NCBI GenBank assembly: GCA_937128505.1
Contig: CAKZMM010000082.1
Coordinates: 1 to 64,000 of the forward strand
DNA: 64,000 nucleotides
Direction of reading: 5' to 3'
From: an uncultured Thermogutta sp.
GTDB lineage: Bacteria; Planctomycetota; Planctomycetia; Pirellulales; Thermoguttaceae
Position 1 is the first letter of the stretch, and each line of letters opens with the position of its first letter. Below are positions 8,001-17,699 of the stretch, piece after piece. Under the pieces are notes generated by a model. It searched no databases. It had not been told where the DNA came from and saw only the letters and a list, made by a program, of their open reading frames with translations. Both the position numbers and the translations under genes were made by a program.

Positions 8001-11000
8001 GTACGGGAGAGAAAGCATCGGACTTCATCGGTCGGGTGGTCGACGCTTCCTTGCGGTTTTGCTTGAACAACAAACTAATCGTCCTGCTCGTGTGGGGGGC
8101 GGTGATTGCCTGGGGACTTGCGGTGACGCCTTTTCAAGTGACGGTCCCCTGGTTGCCTCGCGACCCGGTTCATGTGGATGCGATTCCCGATATCGGCGAA
8201 AACCAACAAATTGTTTTCACCGAATGGCCCGGTCGCTCGCCCCAGGATGTCGAGGACCAGGTAACCTATCCGCTAACGGTTTCGCTCCTGGGAACACCAG
8301 GAGTGAAAACCATCCGCAGCGTCTCGATGTTTGGGTTCTCGAGCATTTACGTGATTTTCGAAGATCACGTCGACTTCTACTGGGCGCGATCGCGGCTCGT
8401 GGAGCGTTTGAACCTTGCGCAGCAGAAATTGCCCGAGGGAGCTTCTCCGGCATTAGGCCCCGATGCCACAGCATTGGGGCAGATCTTTTGGTACACACTA
8501 GAAGCACGGGAGGTGGACCCGCGAACCGGCTCCGTGACCGACAAACCTATCGGCGGCTGGGGACCGGAGGAACTGCGCTCGATTCAGGATTGGTACGTCC
8601 GCTTCGCCTTGCAATCAGCCTCGGGGGTGAGCGAAGTGGCCTCCGTGGGCGGATTCGTCAAGGAATATCAAATCGATGTCAATCCCGACGCTATGCGGGT
8701 CTATAGAATCAGTTTGGAGGACGTCTATCAAGCAGTACGGCGATCCAACCTTGATGTTGGCGCACAGACGATCGAGATCAATCGAGTCGAATACACCGTG
8801 CGAGGTCGCGGGTTCCTGCGATCCATTTCTGATCTCGAAAATAGCGTCGTTAAAGCGGTCGACGGAGTTCCCATCTACTTGAAAAATATTGCTCACATCA
8901 GTTTCGGCCCGGCAGTTCGCCGGGGAGCTTTGGACGTGGGAGGTGCCGAAGCGGTTGGCGGTGTTGTCGTCGTTCGCTATGGGCAGAATCCATTAAGAGT
9001 AATCGAAAACGTCAAGCAGAAGGTCCGAGAAATTTCTCCCGGCTTGCCTCGAAAGACTTTGCCGGATGGTCGGATCTCGCAAGTGGTGATTGTGCCCTTT
9101 TACGATCGAACTCAATTGATCTATGAAACCCTCGGCACCTTAGAGAAAGCATTGACCGAGGAAATCCTTGTGACGGTAATCGTGGTCATAACCATGGTCA
9201 TGCATTTGCGCAGTTCGCTCCTCATTTCAATGGTTCTGCCGCTTGCGGTGCTGGTTACCTTCATTTTTATGCGTCTTTTTGGAGTGGACTCCAATATCAT
9301 GTCTTTGGCGGGGATCGCGATCGCCATCGGCACCGTGGTCGATATGGGCATTATCCTGTGCGAGAACATCCTCAAACACCTAGAAACCTCCGATCCTTCC
9401 GAAAACCGGCTCGAGGTGATCTTTCGAGCCACCAGTGAGGTAGGGCGACCGGTGTTGACGGCCCTCAGCAGTACGGTGATCGGCTTTTTGCCTGTATTCA
9501 CGATGATTGGGCCGGAGGGGAAGCTTTTTCGACCACTGGCCTTCACAAAGACCTTCGCGTTGATCGCCTCGCTCGTGGTAGCTTTGACACTGATTCCGCC
9601 GCTTGCCCACATCTTGTTTACCTACCGAATCCGCGGCAAAAAGCTTCGCTGGCTGGCGGCCGGACTGGTAGCTTGTGCCGGTTTATTGAGCTGGCGGTGG
9701 ATCGCACCATGGTTAGCTGTTCTCCTGATCGGCTGGGCCGCGTGGCTTATCCTACGAGAATTGCTGCCACAGCGATTCGCCTATGGATTTACCTTGCTTG
9801 GTAATCTCGGGGTGCTTGGGGCGGTATTGGTAGTCCTTAGCAATAGGTGGCTTCCGCTGGGTCCCGAGAAGGGGTTGCTTATCAATCTGCTATTCGCCGG
9901 TTCGGTGATCGGCTCCCTGCTTGTTGGTTTTCGATTCCTTCAGGTGTTCTACGAGCCCATCCTCCGCTTCTTTCTGAAGTACAAGGGAATTTTCTATATC
10001 CTCCCGGCAACGAGTGTCCTGCTTGGGGGCTGCATTTGGCTAGGGTTTGAAAGAGTGTTTGCCCCTGTTTTGCCGCTAGTTCGGCTTGCCGGTGTTGAGG
10101 AGCAAACGATCCGCAGTTCCCCTTGGTGGGTATGGGCCGCCCATCGTTTTCCCGGATTAGGCAGGGAGTTTATGCCTCCTTTGGACGAAGGGGCCTTTTT
10201 ATGGATGCCCACCACGATGCCCCATGCTTCCCTTGGGGAATGCCTCGATGTGCTTCGCAAGCAGGACATGGCTTTTGCGGCTATTCCGGAGGTAGCCTCG
10301 GCGGTCGGGAAGATCGGCCGGGTCGACAGTGCGTTGGATCCAGCACCCATTTCAATGATTGAAACGCTGATCAACTATCATCCGAAGTATCTAATGGATC
10401 CATCCGGCCGAATTCGGACATTTCGCTTCGACCCGAACTCGGTGGACTATTTTCGGGATCCAACTGGTAAACCCGTCCCAGCTCCCGACGGAAAACCCTA
10501 TTGGGTGCGGGGAAAATTTCTCCGGGATGAAAAGGGGCAATTAATACCGGCTCCGACGGGCACGCCCTTCCGCTTGTGGCGGCCTCCGCTGGATCCTGAG
10601 CTCAATCCCGGCCGGGCCCCTTGGCCCGGAATCAACACACCCCAAGATATTTGGAATCTGATCGTAGCAGCAGGCGAGATTCCCGGTACGACCTCGGCTC
10701 CCAAACTTCAGCCCATCGCGGCCCGGATCGTCATGCTCCAAACTGGAGTACGAGCCTCGATAGCCGTGCGCATCACGGGTGACAACTTACAAGAAATTAG
10801 CGAAGTCGCCTTAAAAGTCGAAGAGCTTCTGCGAAGCCCAGAGGCTGAATCGCACGGGGTTAATCCTGCTACCGTCTTCGCCGACCGAGTCCTTGCCAAG
10901 CCCTACCTAGAAATTGAAATCGATCGGCACGCCATCGCGCGGTTTGGTGTCCGGGTTCAGGATGTTCAGGAGCTGATCGAAGTGGCCATCGGCGGTGTTC

Positions 11001-11977
11001 CCATCACCACCACCGTCGAAGGTCGCGAACGGTACTCCGTGCGGATTCGTTATCTTCGCGAATTGAGGGACTCCATCGAGGAGCTCGAACGCATTCCGGT
11101 GCCCACACCAAGCGGGGCACAAATCCACCTTGGCCAACTTGCGCAAATCCGGTACACCGTTGGTCCTGAAATGCTCCGAAGCGAAAACGCCCGGCTAGTC
11201 GCCTATGTCATTTTCGACAAAAAGCCCGGTTTCGCTGAAGTGAATGTAGTGGAAGGATGCCGCCGACTTCTGGAAGAAAAAATCGCCTCAGGCGAGTTGA
11301 TACTACCCCCAGGAACGGAGAAACCCACTTTTATCGGCAATTATGAGAATCAACTCCGTGCCGCAAAGACGCTATCCGTCGTCATCCCCCTCTCCCTGCT
11401 CCTCATCTTTCTGAATGTCTATTTGCAGTTTCGTTCGGTTGTAACCACGCTGATTATTTTCGCGGGCGTGCTCGTGGCGATGTCCGGCGGTTTTATCACC
11501 CTGGGGCTATACAGCACCGATTGGTTTTTAAACTTCTCGCTTTTTGGCGTCTCCATGCGAGAGCTTTTCCAAATTGCCCCGGTAAATTTGAGTATAGCCG
11601 TGTGGGTAGGGTTTCTGGCACTCATGGGAATTGCGGACGATGATGGTGTGGTCATGGCCTCGTATTTGTCCGATTCCTTCCGGGCCCGCAAACCCCAAAC
11701 GGTGAGCGAGTTGCGCGAGGCGACCTTTGCTGCCGGAGTACGCCGCATTCGCCCTTGCCTTATGACAACGGCAACTACCGCCTTAGCACTACTACCCGTG
11801 CTCACCAGCAGTGGCCGCGGCGCGGACGTGATGATCCCGATGGCCATCCCATCTGTTGGGGGGATGCTCATCGAGCTGATGACCCTGTTTTTTGTGCCCG
11901 TGACTTACTGCTTGGTCGAAGAGATGAAACTGTCGACTCGCCGGTGGTGGGACCACTGGTGGAAATCCCGGGATTAG
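7997..11977 (+). CDS. cusA: RND heavy-metal efflux pump, CusA-type
   Basis: Inner-membrane proton-driven exporter, probably for copper/silver. Seen: an N-terminal membrane helix followed by the periplasmic segment with PDIGENQQ and SPQDVEDQV; helix 4 motif GIAIAIGTVVDMGIILCEN; periplasmic part two with REFMPPLDEG. The three methionines known to bind Cu/Ag in E. coli CusA (M573, M623, M672) align with M737 (FLWMPTTMP), M787 (PISMIETLI) and M913 (RIVMLQTG). Length is 1,326 residues against about 1,050 for E. coli CusA. The extra parts are hydrophobic segments near residues 550-680 and a Pro-rich periplasmic insertion near 805-900; I recall similar insertions in related homologues. Convergent 4-bp overlap with the next gene. 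Confidence 0.95.
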   Translation: MSTGEKASDFIGRVVDASLRFCLNNKLIVLLVWGAVIAWGLAVTPFQVTVPWLPRDPVHVDAIPDIGENQQIVFTEWPGRSPQDVEDQVTYPLTVSLLGTPGVKTIRSVSMFGFSSIYVIFEDHVDFYWARSRLVERLNLAQQKLPEGASPALGPDATALGQIFWYTLEAREVDPRTGSVTDKPIGGWGPEELRSIQDWYVRFALQSASGVSEVASVGGFVKEYQIDVNPDAMRVYRISLEDVYQAVRRSNLDVGAQTIEINRVEYTVRGRGFLRSISDLENSVVKAVDGVPIYLKNIAHISFGPAVRRGALDVGGAEAVGGVVVVRYGQNPLRVIENVKQKVREISPGLPRKTLPDGRISQVVIVPFYDRTQLIYETLGTLEKALTEEILVTVIVVITMVMHLRSSLLISMVLPLAVLVTFIFMRLFGVDSNIMSLAGIAIAIGTVVDMGIILCENILKHLETSDPSENRLEVIFRATSEVGRPVLTALSSTVIGFLPVFTMIGPEGKLFRPLAFTKTFALIASLVVALTLIPPLAHILFTYRIRGKKLRWLAAGLVACAGLLSWRWIAPWLAVLLIGWAAWLILRELLPQRFAYGFTLLGNLGVLGAVLVVLSNRWLPLGPEKGLLINLLFAGSVIGSLLVGFRFLQVFYEPILRFFLKYKGIFYILPATSVLLGGCIWLGFERVFAPVLPLVRLAGVEEQTIRSSPWWVWAAHRFPGLGREFMPPLDEGAFLWMPTTMPHASLGECLDVLRKQDMAFAAIPEVASAVGKIGRVDSALDPAPISMIETLINYHPKYLMDPSGRIRTFRFDPNSVDYFRDPTGKPVPAPDGKPYWVRGKFLRDEKGQLIPAPTGTPFRLWRPPLDPELNPGRAPWPGINTPQDIWNLIVAAGEIPGTTSAPKLQPIAARIVMLQTGVRASIAVRITGDNLQEISEVALKVEELLRSPEAESHGVNPATVFADRVLAKPYLEIEIDRHAIARFGVRVQDVQELIEVAIGGVPITTTVEGRERYSVRIRYLRELRDSIEELERIPVPTPSGAQIHLGQLAQIRYTVGPEMLRSENARLVAYVIFDKKPGFAEVNVVEGCRRLLEEKIASGELILPPGTEKPTFIGNYENQLRAAKTLSVVIPLSLLLIFLNVYLQFRSVVTTLIIFAGVLVAMSGGFITLGLYSTDWFLNFSLFGVSMRELFQIAPVNLSIAVWVGFLALMGIADDDGVVMASYLSDSFRARKPQTVSELREATFAAGVRRIRPCLMTTATTALALLPVLTSSGRGADVMIPMAIPSVGGMLIELMTLFFVPVTYCLVEEMKLSTRRWWDHWWKSRD

Positions 11978-12855
11978 AAGCCTCCACAGGCCGTCAAGTA
12001 GCGTTTGAAAGCTTCTGGCATGAAATCAATCAAATCGCGAGCTGTGAGGCTCTCTTGCGTAAGCTTCTCCGCCGCAAGATCCCCGGCCAAACCATGCAGA
12101 TACACACCGAGGATGGCCGCCTCCAACGGACTTAAACCGCGGCAAACCAGGCCGACAATCAGTCCGGTCAGCACGTCGCCTGTACCCCCCGTAGCCATGC
12201 CGGGGTTACCCGTTTGATTGACATAAATAGTGGTTCCATCGGTGACCACTGTCTGGTAACCTTTCAGGACGACAATCACCCCATTTCGGAAGGCGAATTC
12301 GACAGCCGCGGGGCGTCTCTCCTCCGAATTCAGCCCTTTTCGGCCGGTTAACCGCGCAAACTCCCCGGGGTGCGGCGTGAGAATTCGTGGACCTTCGTGA
12401 ACGTGTAGGAGCCCCGGACGCGTCGCTAAGGCATTTAGCCCATCGGCATCCACCACCAAAGGCTGCGGCAATTTTTGGAAAACCTCGGCAACCAGAACAT
12501 CCAAGCCGAGTGAGCGACCAAGCCCGGGCCCTAAGCCAATGCCGGTACCGTTACTCAATACCGTGTAGAGTTGCTGCCGAGCATCGAGTCGAATCCGTCC
12601 TCCTCGATCGCTGGGAAGCCCCACGGTCATATACGAGGGCTCTAATCCGGCAACCACCGGCAAGCAAACATCGGGCACCGCTAACCGCACGAGCCCGGCG
12701 CCGGCTCGAAGTGCCGCCATCCCCGCCAGGGCTATTGCTCCGGTCATTCCCCGCGAGCCCCCCACCAAAACGCAAAGCCCATAGTTGCCCTTGTGACTTT
12801 CCGGTGGTCGCGGGCTAAGCCGTGGCACTTGCGCGGGAAAAAACATATCTTCCAC
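11974..12855 (-). CDS. nnrD: ADP-dependent NAD(P)H-hydrate dehydratase
   Basis: Repairs damaged, hydrated NAD(P)H by ADP-dependent dehydration; cytoplasmic ribokinase-fold enzyme. Seen: GNYGLCVLVGGSRGMTGA, the LGPGLGRS loop, VVDADGLNAL, ILTPHPGEF, and GNPGMATGGTGDVLTGLI carrying the GTGD catalytic motif. Start is GTG at 12855 or ATG at 12846; the short GTGGAAG stretch before the ATG could be a ribosome site, so either is possible. The epimerase half (NnrE) is absent, so the protein is the single-domain form. Stop overlaps the cusA stop by 4 bp. Confidence 0.93.
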   Translation of the reverse strand: MEDMFFPAQVPRLSPRPPESHKGNYGLCVLVGGSRGMTGAIALAGMAALRAGAGLVRLAVPDVCLPVVAGLEPSYMTVGLPSDRGGRIRLDARQQLYTVLSNGTGIGLGPGLGRSLGLDVLVAEVFQKLPQPLVVDADGLNALATRPGLLHVHEGPRILTPHPGEFARLTGRKGLNSEERRPAAVEFAFRNGVIVVLKGYQTVVTDGTTIYVNQTGNPGMATGGTGDVLTGLIVGLVCRGLSPLEAAILGVYLHGLAGDLAAEKLTQESLTARDLIDFMPEAFKRYLTACGGF

Positions 12856-13211
12856 GCTAAGCTTTAAATTGGATCCTAAGCAAACTTACGCACGAGTATC
12901 GAGATGATCTTGAGTCGATCCGCGAAAATTCTTTCTCCTGCAGGCGGACACACTGCGGCAACGCGTCCGGACCGTTCCAGATAGTAGGGACGCTTCAACG
13001 AATCGCAACATTTCCCCGCGATTGAGTGCATGGATGACAACTGTCGATAGACAATCAATCACGGTCAAGAACGGCAAATCTGCTTCGTAGTCAGCCTTCC
13101 CCCCGTGCTAGGAATCTAACAATTTATCGAAACCGCTTTTCAGCCCTGTCGCGATCAGATTTACCCCGTGCTAGAAATCTAAAGTGTTCCAAAATTCGCA
13201 TAGACCAGAAC
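12856..13211. other. 0.36 kb gap with a dispersed direct repeat
   Basis: Probably holds the promoter of the minus-strand nnrD gene. No gene is seen. A 19-bp element occurs twice (see 13101-13182). Confidence 0.5.
13101..13182. repeat. Direct repeat, 19-bp unit x2, 63 bp apart
   Basis: 13101-13119 and 13164-13182 differ at one base (both begin CCCCGTGCTAG and end AATCTAA). They sit just beyond the 3' end of larB. Confidence 0.7.
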
Positions 13212-14036
13212 TTAACGTTTCCCTGCGGACGCTAAAGCCGCGCGAGCCTTTGCCGCATTCCGCGCGATAAGCCCCGCAATATATCCCCCTTTAAAACCAG
13301 CATCGATATTCACCACCGTTACATTGGCCGCACAACTATTGAGCATACTTAATAGCGCGGCCACCCCCCCAAAGCTTGCTCCATATCCCACACTTGTCGG
13401 CACGCCAATGACGGGGCAGGAAACGAAACCGCCGACCACGCTGGGCAATGCCCCCTCCATCCCCGCCACCACGACCACGACATCGGCGTTTTCCATCAGA
13501 TGGAGATTAGCCCGCAAGCGGTGCGGCCCGGCTACACCCACATCCTGCACCAAGGTGACTTCCGCTCCCGTCCATAGGGCTGTCTCCCGGGCCTCCTCGG
13601 CCACCGGCAAATCACTCGTGCCGGCTGTCACAATGGTAACCCGACCTTTTTCCTCCCTACCCGCCGCGCCGGAATCCGCTTCCGCATCCGAAAACACAGG
13701 GATGCGAAAGGTGCGTCCCATGGCGTTGTAACGAGCCTCGGAAAACTCCGGCAGGAGGGCCGCGGCTTGTTCGGACGTCACCCGGGTAGCCAAAACGTCG
13801 ACTCCCCGTTCGCGCAAAGCCCGGAAAATCTTCTGGAGGGCCTCGATCGTTTTTCCCTCGGCGAAAACAACCTCCGGAAAGCCGCAGCGTCGAGCCCGGT
13901 CATAATCGATTTGCGCTTCACCCAAGTCGATGATCGTCGACGATCGCAGTCCCGACAGAAACTGCGTCAACGAAAGCTTTCCGGCCACGTAGTCCGCCGC
14001 CAACGCATGGATTTCTTGTTCCGAATGATTGGCCAC
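13212..14036 (-). CDS. larB: LarB, nickel-pincer cofactor carboxylase
   Basis: LarB carboxylates and hydrolyses nicotinic acid adenine dinucleotide in building the nickel-pincer nucleotide cofactor of lactate racemase. Seen: DLGEAQIDYDRARRCGFPEVVFAEGKT, then a PurE/AIR-carboxylase-like half with VTAGTSDLPVAEEA and AGMEGALPSVVGG...GVPTSVGYG. The frame stays open to TTG 14066, but CAGGAG lies nine bases before GTG 14036, so I take 14036 (274 residues, close to usual). LarC and LarE are not in this window. LarB-like proteins also occur without Lar partners, so the cofactor role here is family-based. Confidence 0.9.
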   Translation of the reverse strand: MANHSEQEIHALAADYVAGKLSLTQFLSGLRSSTIIDLGEAQIDYDRARRCGFPEVVFAEGKTIEALQKIFRALRERGVDVLATRVTSEQAAALLPEFSEARYNAMGRTFRIPVFSDAEADSGAAGREEKGRVTIVTAGTSDLPVAEEARETALWTGAEVTLVQDVGVAGPHRLRANLHLMENADVVVVVAGMEGALPSVVGGFVSCPVIGVPTSVGYGASFGGVAALLSMLNSCAANVTVVNIDAGFKGGYIAGLIARNAAKARAALASAGKR

Positions 14037-14518
14037 CGATTGATACTCCTGCCAAAAACCCACCAATTGCTCCCAAACGAAAAATTCATCGACCGTAGAT
14101 TGTCAGGAAACTTTCCGCCGGTGGTCGGACCGCGGTAAAAACTCTTCCCAAGCGACCGCAACACAAACTTTCCCGCATGCGTACCCTAGTGATCGAAACA
14201 ACTGAAGATTTAAGGTAGCAACAGTTTTTGATGATTCCCGTTGTTAATCAACTCTCTCTACTTTGGAGCATATCGTGAAAGCGTGGCCACCTCTTAAGGC
14301 TCCCTGCTCGATGACGGCTCGAAGATGCTATTCAGGTTCAGGCCACAACTCCCTGGGAAATCGAAATCAAAGAGGCCGTAAGTCTTAGGGGGGTGGATCG
14401 GATGACACCGAAAACAAAAAACTGAGCTTGAACTCAGAAGGCCGCGGGCTCCCGCTGTGCTTTAAGGGCCCAATCGAACTTCCATAGATCAGCAACATGT
14501 GTACCTTTGTTGTTGCCA
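14037..14518. other. 0.48 kb gap between larB and hisH
   Basis: No gene seen. It separates two minus-strand genes of unrelated pathways; the larB promoter presumably lies here. Confidence 0.5.
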
Positions 14519-15124
14519 TCACAACTCGGCGAAATTTTTCAGAAATTGTAAGCCAAGAGATTGGCTTTTCTCAGGGTGGAATTGGGTAGCAAAAATATAG
14601 TCGCGCCAAATCATGGAGCAAAACGGGCCAGCGTAATCTGTGGTGGTCGCTACAATACTCGATTCGACCGGTTCCACATAAAAAGAATGCACGAAATAGA
14701 AGTGCGCCCCATCGGCGATGCCCCGAAAGAGCGGTGCATCTCGGTGAATTTGAATCTGATTCCAGCCCATATGTGGCACGGTCAGCCCCGGAGTCTCCGG
14801 AAACCGAACAACTTTGCCGCCCAGAATCCCGAAACCTCGATGAGTGCCGCCCTCCTCACTTTCTTCAAAAAGTAACTGTAAACCCAAGCAAATTCCCAAA
14901 AACGGTGTGCCCCTGGCAATCACCTCACAAATCGGCTCAATGAGTCCTCGGGCCGCCAGCTCGTGCATCGCATCCGAGAATGCCCCAACTCCCGGTAGCA
15001 CCAACTTTTCGGCCGACAAAACCCGCTGCGGATCCGACGTAATGGCGGCCTTGAAGCCGACCCTTTCGAAAGCCTTCTGAACGCTTCGCAAATTCCCCAT
15101 ACCATAATCGACAATGATGATCAT
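14519..15124 (-). CDS. hisH: Imidazole glycerol phosphate synthase, glutaminase subunit HisH
   Basis: Glutaminase that supplies ammonia to HisF in histidine synthesis; cytoplasmic. Class I glutamine amidotransferase: N-terminal IIIVDYGMGNLRSV, oxyanion-strand loop LPGVGAFSDAM, nucleophile C79 in GICLGLQLL, and the His/Glu pair in FHPEKSQ near the C-terminus. 201 residues is normal length. The ATG at 15124 begins directly with the family's usual MIIIVDYG. No other his genes are near, as is common in planctomycetes, where his genes tend to be scattered. Confidence 0.95.
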   Translation of the reverse strand: MIIIVDYGMGNLRSVQKAFERVGFKAAITSDPQRVLSAEKLVLPGVGAFSDAMHELAARGLIEPICEVIARGTPFLGICLGLQLLFEESEEGGTHRGFGILGGKVVRFPETPGLTVPHMGWNQIQIHRDAPLFRGIADGAHFYFVHSFYVEPVESSIVATTTDYAGPFCSMIWRDYIFATQFHPEKSQSLGLQFLKNFAEL

Positions 15125-15694
15125 TGTAGTTATGAAATTAATTGTAACTTGATCAGCGGTGCCTCAATTCTCTGGCGGCATTTTGACACGAACTCGGGGC
15201 CCAAATCCACAAATGCCATAGCAAGGGTCGCAAATATTTTCGGTTTTTGGTGGGAAACTGTGGTGAAACGCTGCGCGTCGGGCACGCGTTTTCACACGTC
15301 TTGCCGCGCTAATGATTACTCCTGAATTCCCTTGTGGGTTTCTTCTTTTCCTTTGTAATGCTAATTCTAATTATCGTTGATAAGTTGATGAATTGAGTAG
15401 ACATACGAATATACAAGTGTAACGGACTTGATCACCCTTTTACCCGGGTCCAAGCCGCCAAAGGCAGGTTTACGTGAAACGCACGTCTCTAAACGCACAT
15501 CTTGGTAAAGCAACCTCCAACACGTATCCAGTTGTCGACTACACCTGAATTATGTGTAATTGTGTGTTATTCGCGCACCTACTTTGTATTCTCGCACCGA
15601 AACTAACTGCGATAGAAACGAAAACTCACTGTGACAAAAAATGTTTAGATGAAAGAAGATCTTACAAAGCAAGCGGTAGGGTCTTTCGGCGGGC
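15125..15694. other. 0.57 kb divergent intergenic region
   Basis: Lies between hisH (minus) and the DUF2784 gene (plus), so it should hold both promoters. It is AT-rich around 15,300-15,460. I see no motif that I can assign. Confidence 0.5.
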
Positions 15695-16150
15695 ATGAAT
15701 CCGTATTTGATGTTGGCAGATCTAATCGTCTTTATTCATGCACTTTACGTAGCCACAGTGGTTTTCGGTTTCGTGGCCATTCTATTAGGAATTGCCTTTC
15801 GTTGGCAATGGGTGAGGAACCCCGTGTTCCGGCTCGTTCATTTTTTCATGATTGCTATTGTAGCGTTTCAAGCCGTAATGGGTTGGGCATGTCCCCTGAC
15901 TATCTGGGAACACCAACTTCGAATTCGCGGGGGAGGTGAAGCCCAATTTGGAACCTTCATCGGCTATTGGGTCCACCGGCTCATCATGTACGATTTTCCG
16001 CCGTGGGTCTTTACCCTTGCGTATTGTGTATTCGCCGCCCTTGTGCTTTTGACCTTGATTCTATCTCCTCCGATGCTCCGTTCCGCTCGGCGGCAAAGCC
16101 GTCTTGGTAATAGCGCGAAGGCGCCCTTCGTCGGCGACACACCACCTTAG
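15695..16150 (+). CDS. DUF2784 family membrane protein
   Basis: A 151-residue inner-membrane protein of unknown function. The N-terminus (MLADLIVFIHALYVATVVFG) and the WACPLTIWEHQLR segment are features of the DUF2784 family. About four membrane helices (near 6-28, 45-65, 85-105, 108-130). The loop ends with a charged, low-complexity C-terminus. The start ATG at 15695 has a weak GGCGGG upstream. It is a single gene with gene-free flanks, so context says nothing about its job. Confidence 0.85.
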   Translation: MNPYLMLADLIVFIHALYVATVVFGFVAILLGIAFRWQWVRNPVFRLVHFFMIAIVAFQAVMGWACPLTIWEHQLRIRGGGEAQFGTFIGYWVHRLIMYDFPPWVFTLAYCVFAALVLLTLILSPPMLRSARRQSRLGNSAKAPFVGDTPP

Positions 16151-16380
16151 CAAAAGACCGCGACTGAAGCCCGAAAAGATTGTCGTGAAAAGAATTGCAA
16201 GATAGGATCGGCTCCGCGATCAGCGATCAGCATCAATAACTTCTTTGCGGGGTGAAGATCACAACAAATCGTGATTTGCATTGGTTCAAAAGGCGAGACA
16301 TTTTTCGGCCGGAAGGTCGCACAAATCCCGTTCTCCGTAAGCGGCATTCACCGGTTTTCCCGGGGGGGTTCCATCTTATT

Positions 16381-16449
16381 AATAAAGGGTTTCATCCGAC
16401 ATAATAATAATAAATAAAGCGGTCCATACCTTTAAATAAAGGGCTCCAT
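16381..16449. repeat. Degenerate repeat, 15-bp unit x3
   Basis: AATAAAGGGTTTCAT (16381-16395), AATAAAGCGGTCCAT (16413-16427) and AATAAAGGGCTCCAT (16435-16449). A GGGGTTCCAT fragment just upstream (about 16365-16374) may be a fourth, eroded copy. Confidence 0.65.
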
Positions 16450-16545
16450 ACGTCGCCGCTCACGGACGAGCGTGCTTTCCTCTTCCGAATTTGAGCACCT
16501 GAGACTGAAGAGGATATCGGCTTTTCGGAAGCGTAGCTTTCGCTC

Positions 16546-16627
16546 AGGGCGGCAGTCGGGCAAGGAAGCCCCGGGAAGTACTTTCGAGGGCGGCAATCGG
16601 GCGGGGAGGCGTCGGGAGGTATCTATG
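16546..16627. repeat. Imperfect tandem repeat, 41-bp unit x2
   Basis: 16546-16586 and 16587-16627 match at roughly three quarters of positions; both begin AGGGCGGCA and contain TCGGGC and CGGGA. Confidence 0.65.
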
Positions 16628-17001
16628 ACGGTCTCGCGGAAGCGGAGCACTTAGTCAGCTCAGGAGTGCGTCCACCGATACCTTTACCCACCCTCGCCGA
16701 AACGCCTCAAGCCGCAGCTTTCCCAAGGGGACACGCCGGTGATGGGAGCACGGCAAGGGCCTGCCGGTCATCGATTCGAGAGCCGGTGAACTCGGTACTT
16801 CACTCCATTTTCACTCGATACCTCCGCAAGCGGTGAATTCTTCGACAGCGTTAATCTTCGGTGAGCTTTTCGGCCAATCCGCGACCACCCCCAGCAGTAC
16901 AAAGCCCGGGTGCATCAATTTGGATAAATAAGCGATTCCTTTTTGGCTTTTTTTCGGCAACGCGCCGAACCCGCGAAGAGTGCCTCCCCTCGTGCCGCGA
17001 A

Positions 17002-17045
17002 CCCATTTACCGAGCATGTCGCCCCCATTTACCGAGCATATGGCC
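17002..17045. repeat. Tandem repeat, 22-bp unit x2
   Basis: 17002-17023 and 17024-17045 match at 20 of 22 bases (both start CCCATTTACCGAGCAT). Confidence 0.8.
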
Positions 17046-17088
17046 CCGGACCGATCGACCCTCTGGCCAACCCTAATCCCCCTTTCCG

Positions 17089-17116
17089 TTGACAGCGCTC
17101 GAAAACCGCATAAAAT
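17089..17116 (+). promoter_or_regulatory. Consensus-like sigma-70 promoter
   Basis: TTGACA at 17089-17094, a 16-bp spacer, then TAAAAT at 17111-17116. The next gene starts 580 bp downstream, so the transcript would have a long leader or be a separate small RNA. Confidence 0.45.
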
Positions 17117-17699
17117 ACCATTAGCTCGGAAAGAGAAACTCCAGCTGCCACGAGCTATTCCGTCAATAAGATGGCTGATTGAGCCGGGGGAAAAGTTGAT
17201 CGTTGTGGAACGCGCAGCAAGTGCCCTGTTTCTTCTAACCTTTCACTGAGATTTCGGCTGCGGAAATTCCCCGCGAAACGGGATCGTCAATGTCCGCTTG
17301 CGGGGGCGGAAATTGCTATGCCTAAAAGTGTTCGGTTTACTTGGCATCCGATCGTGCCTGGTGTGGGGCGCAAAGATTCACAAATCTTCTCTTCTTCTCT
17401 AGGAGAGGCTTTTTAGGCGACGTTAATCGGCTTCTTATTCCAGCCTGTTAAAGCGAAGTGAATCGGTCGCAGTATCGGTTAGAAGCTAGCAGCACAGGAT
17501 GACAGCGAAAAGCATCCAACAAGCTCTGCCTGGATCTCGGCGCAAATAATTCGGCATCCGAAATTATTTATTCAGCAAAAATCCTTCGTCGAACCATCCT
17601 CATAGTTTTCAAGGCAAGTCGGCCAACGAAGGGCAAACATCCGGCGGAATTGTGGTGGGGATCGTTGCTTGGAGTTGTCAGATTCTTAGGGAGTGGATC

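Larger units (their letters stand above)
16151..17699. other. 1.5 kb without a recognisable gene; three repeat clusters
   Basis: Open frames here (16472-16654, 16861-17076, 16980-17249) have no family features. Present instead are three separate repeat clusters (16381-16449, 16546-16627, 17002-17045) and a consensus-like promoter at 17089-17116, some 580 bp before the next gene. Confidence 0.6.
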
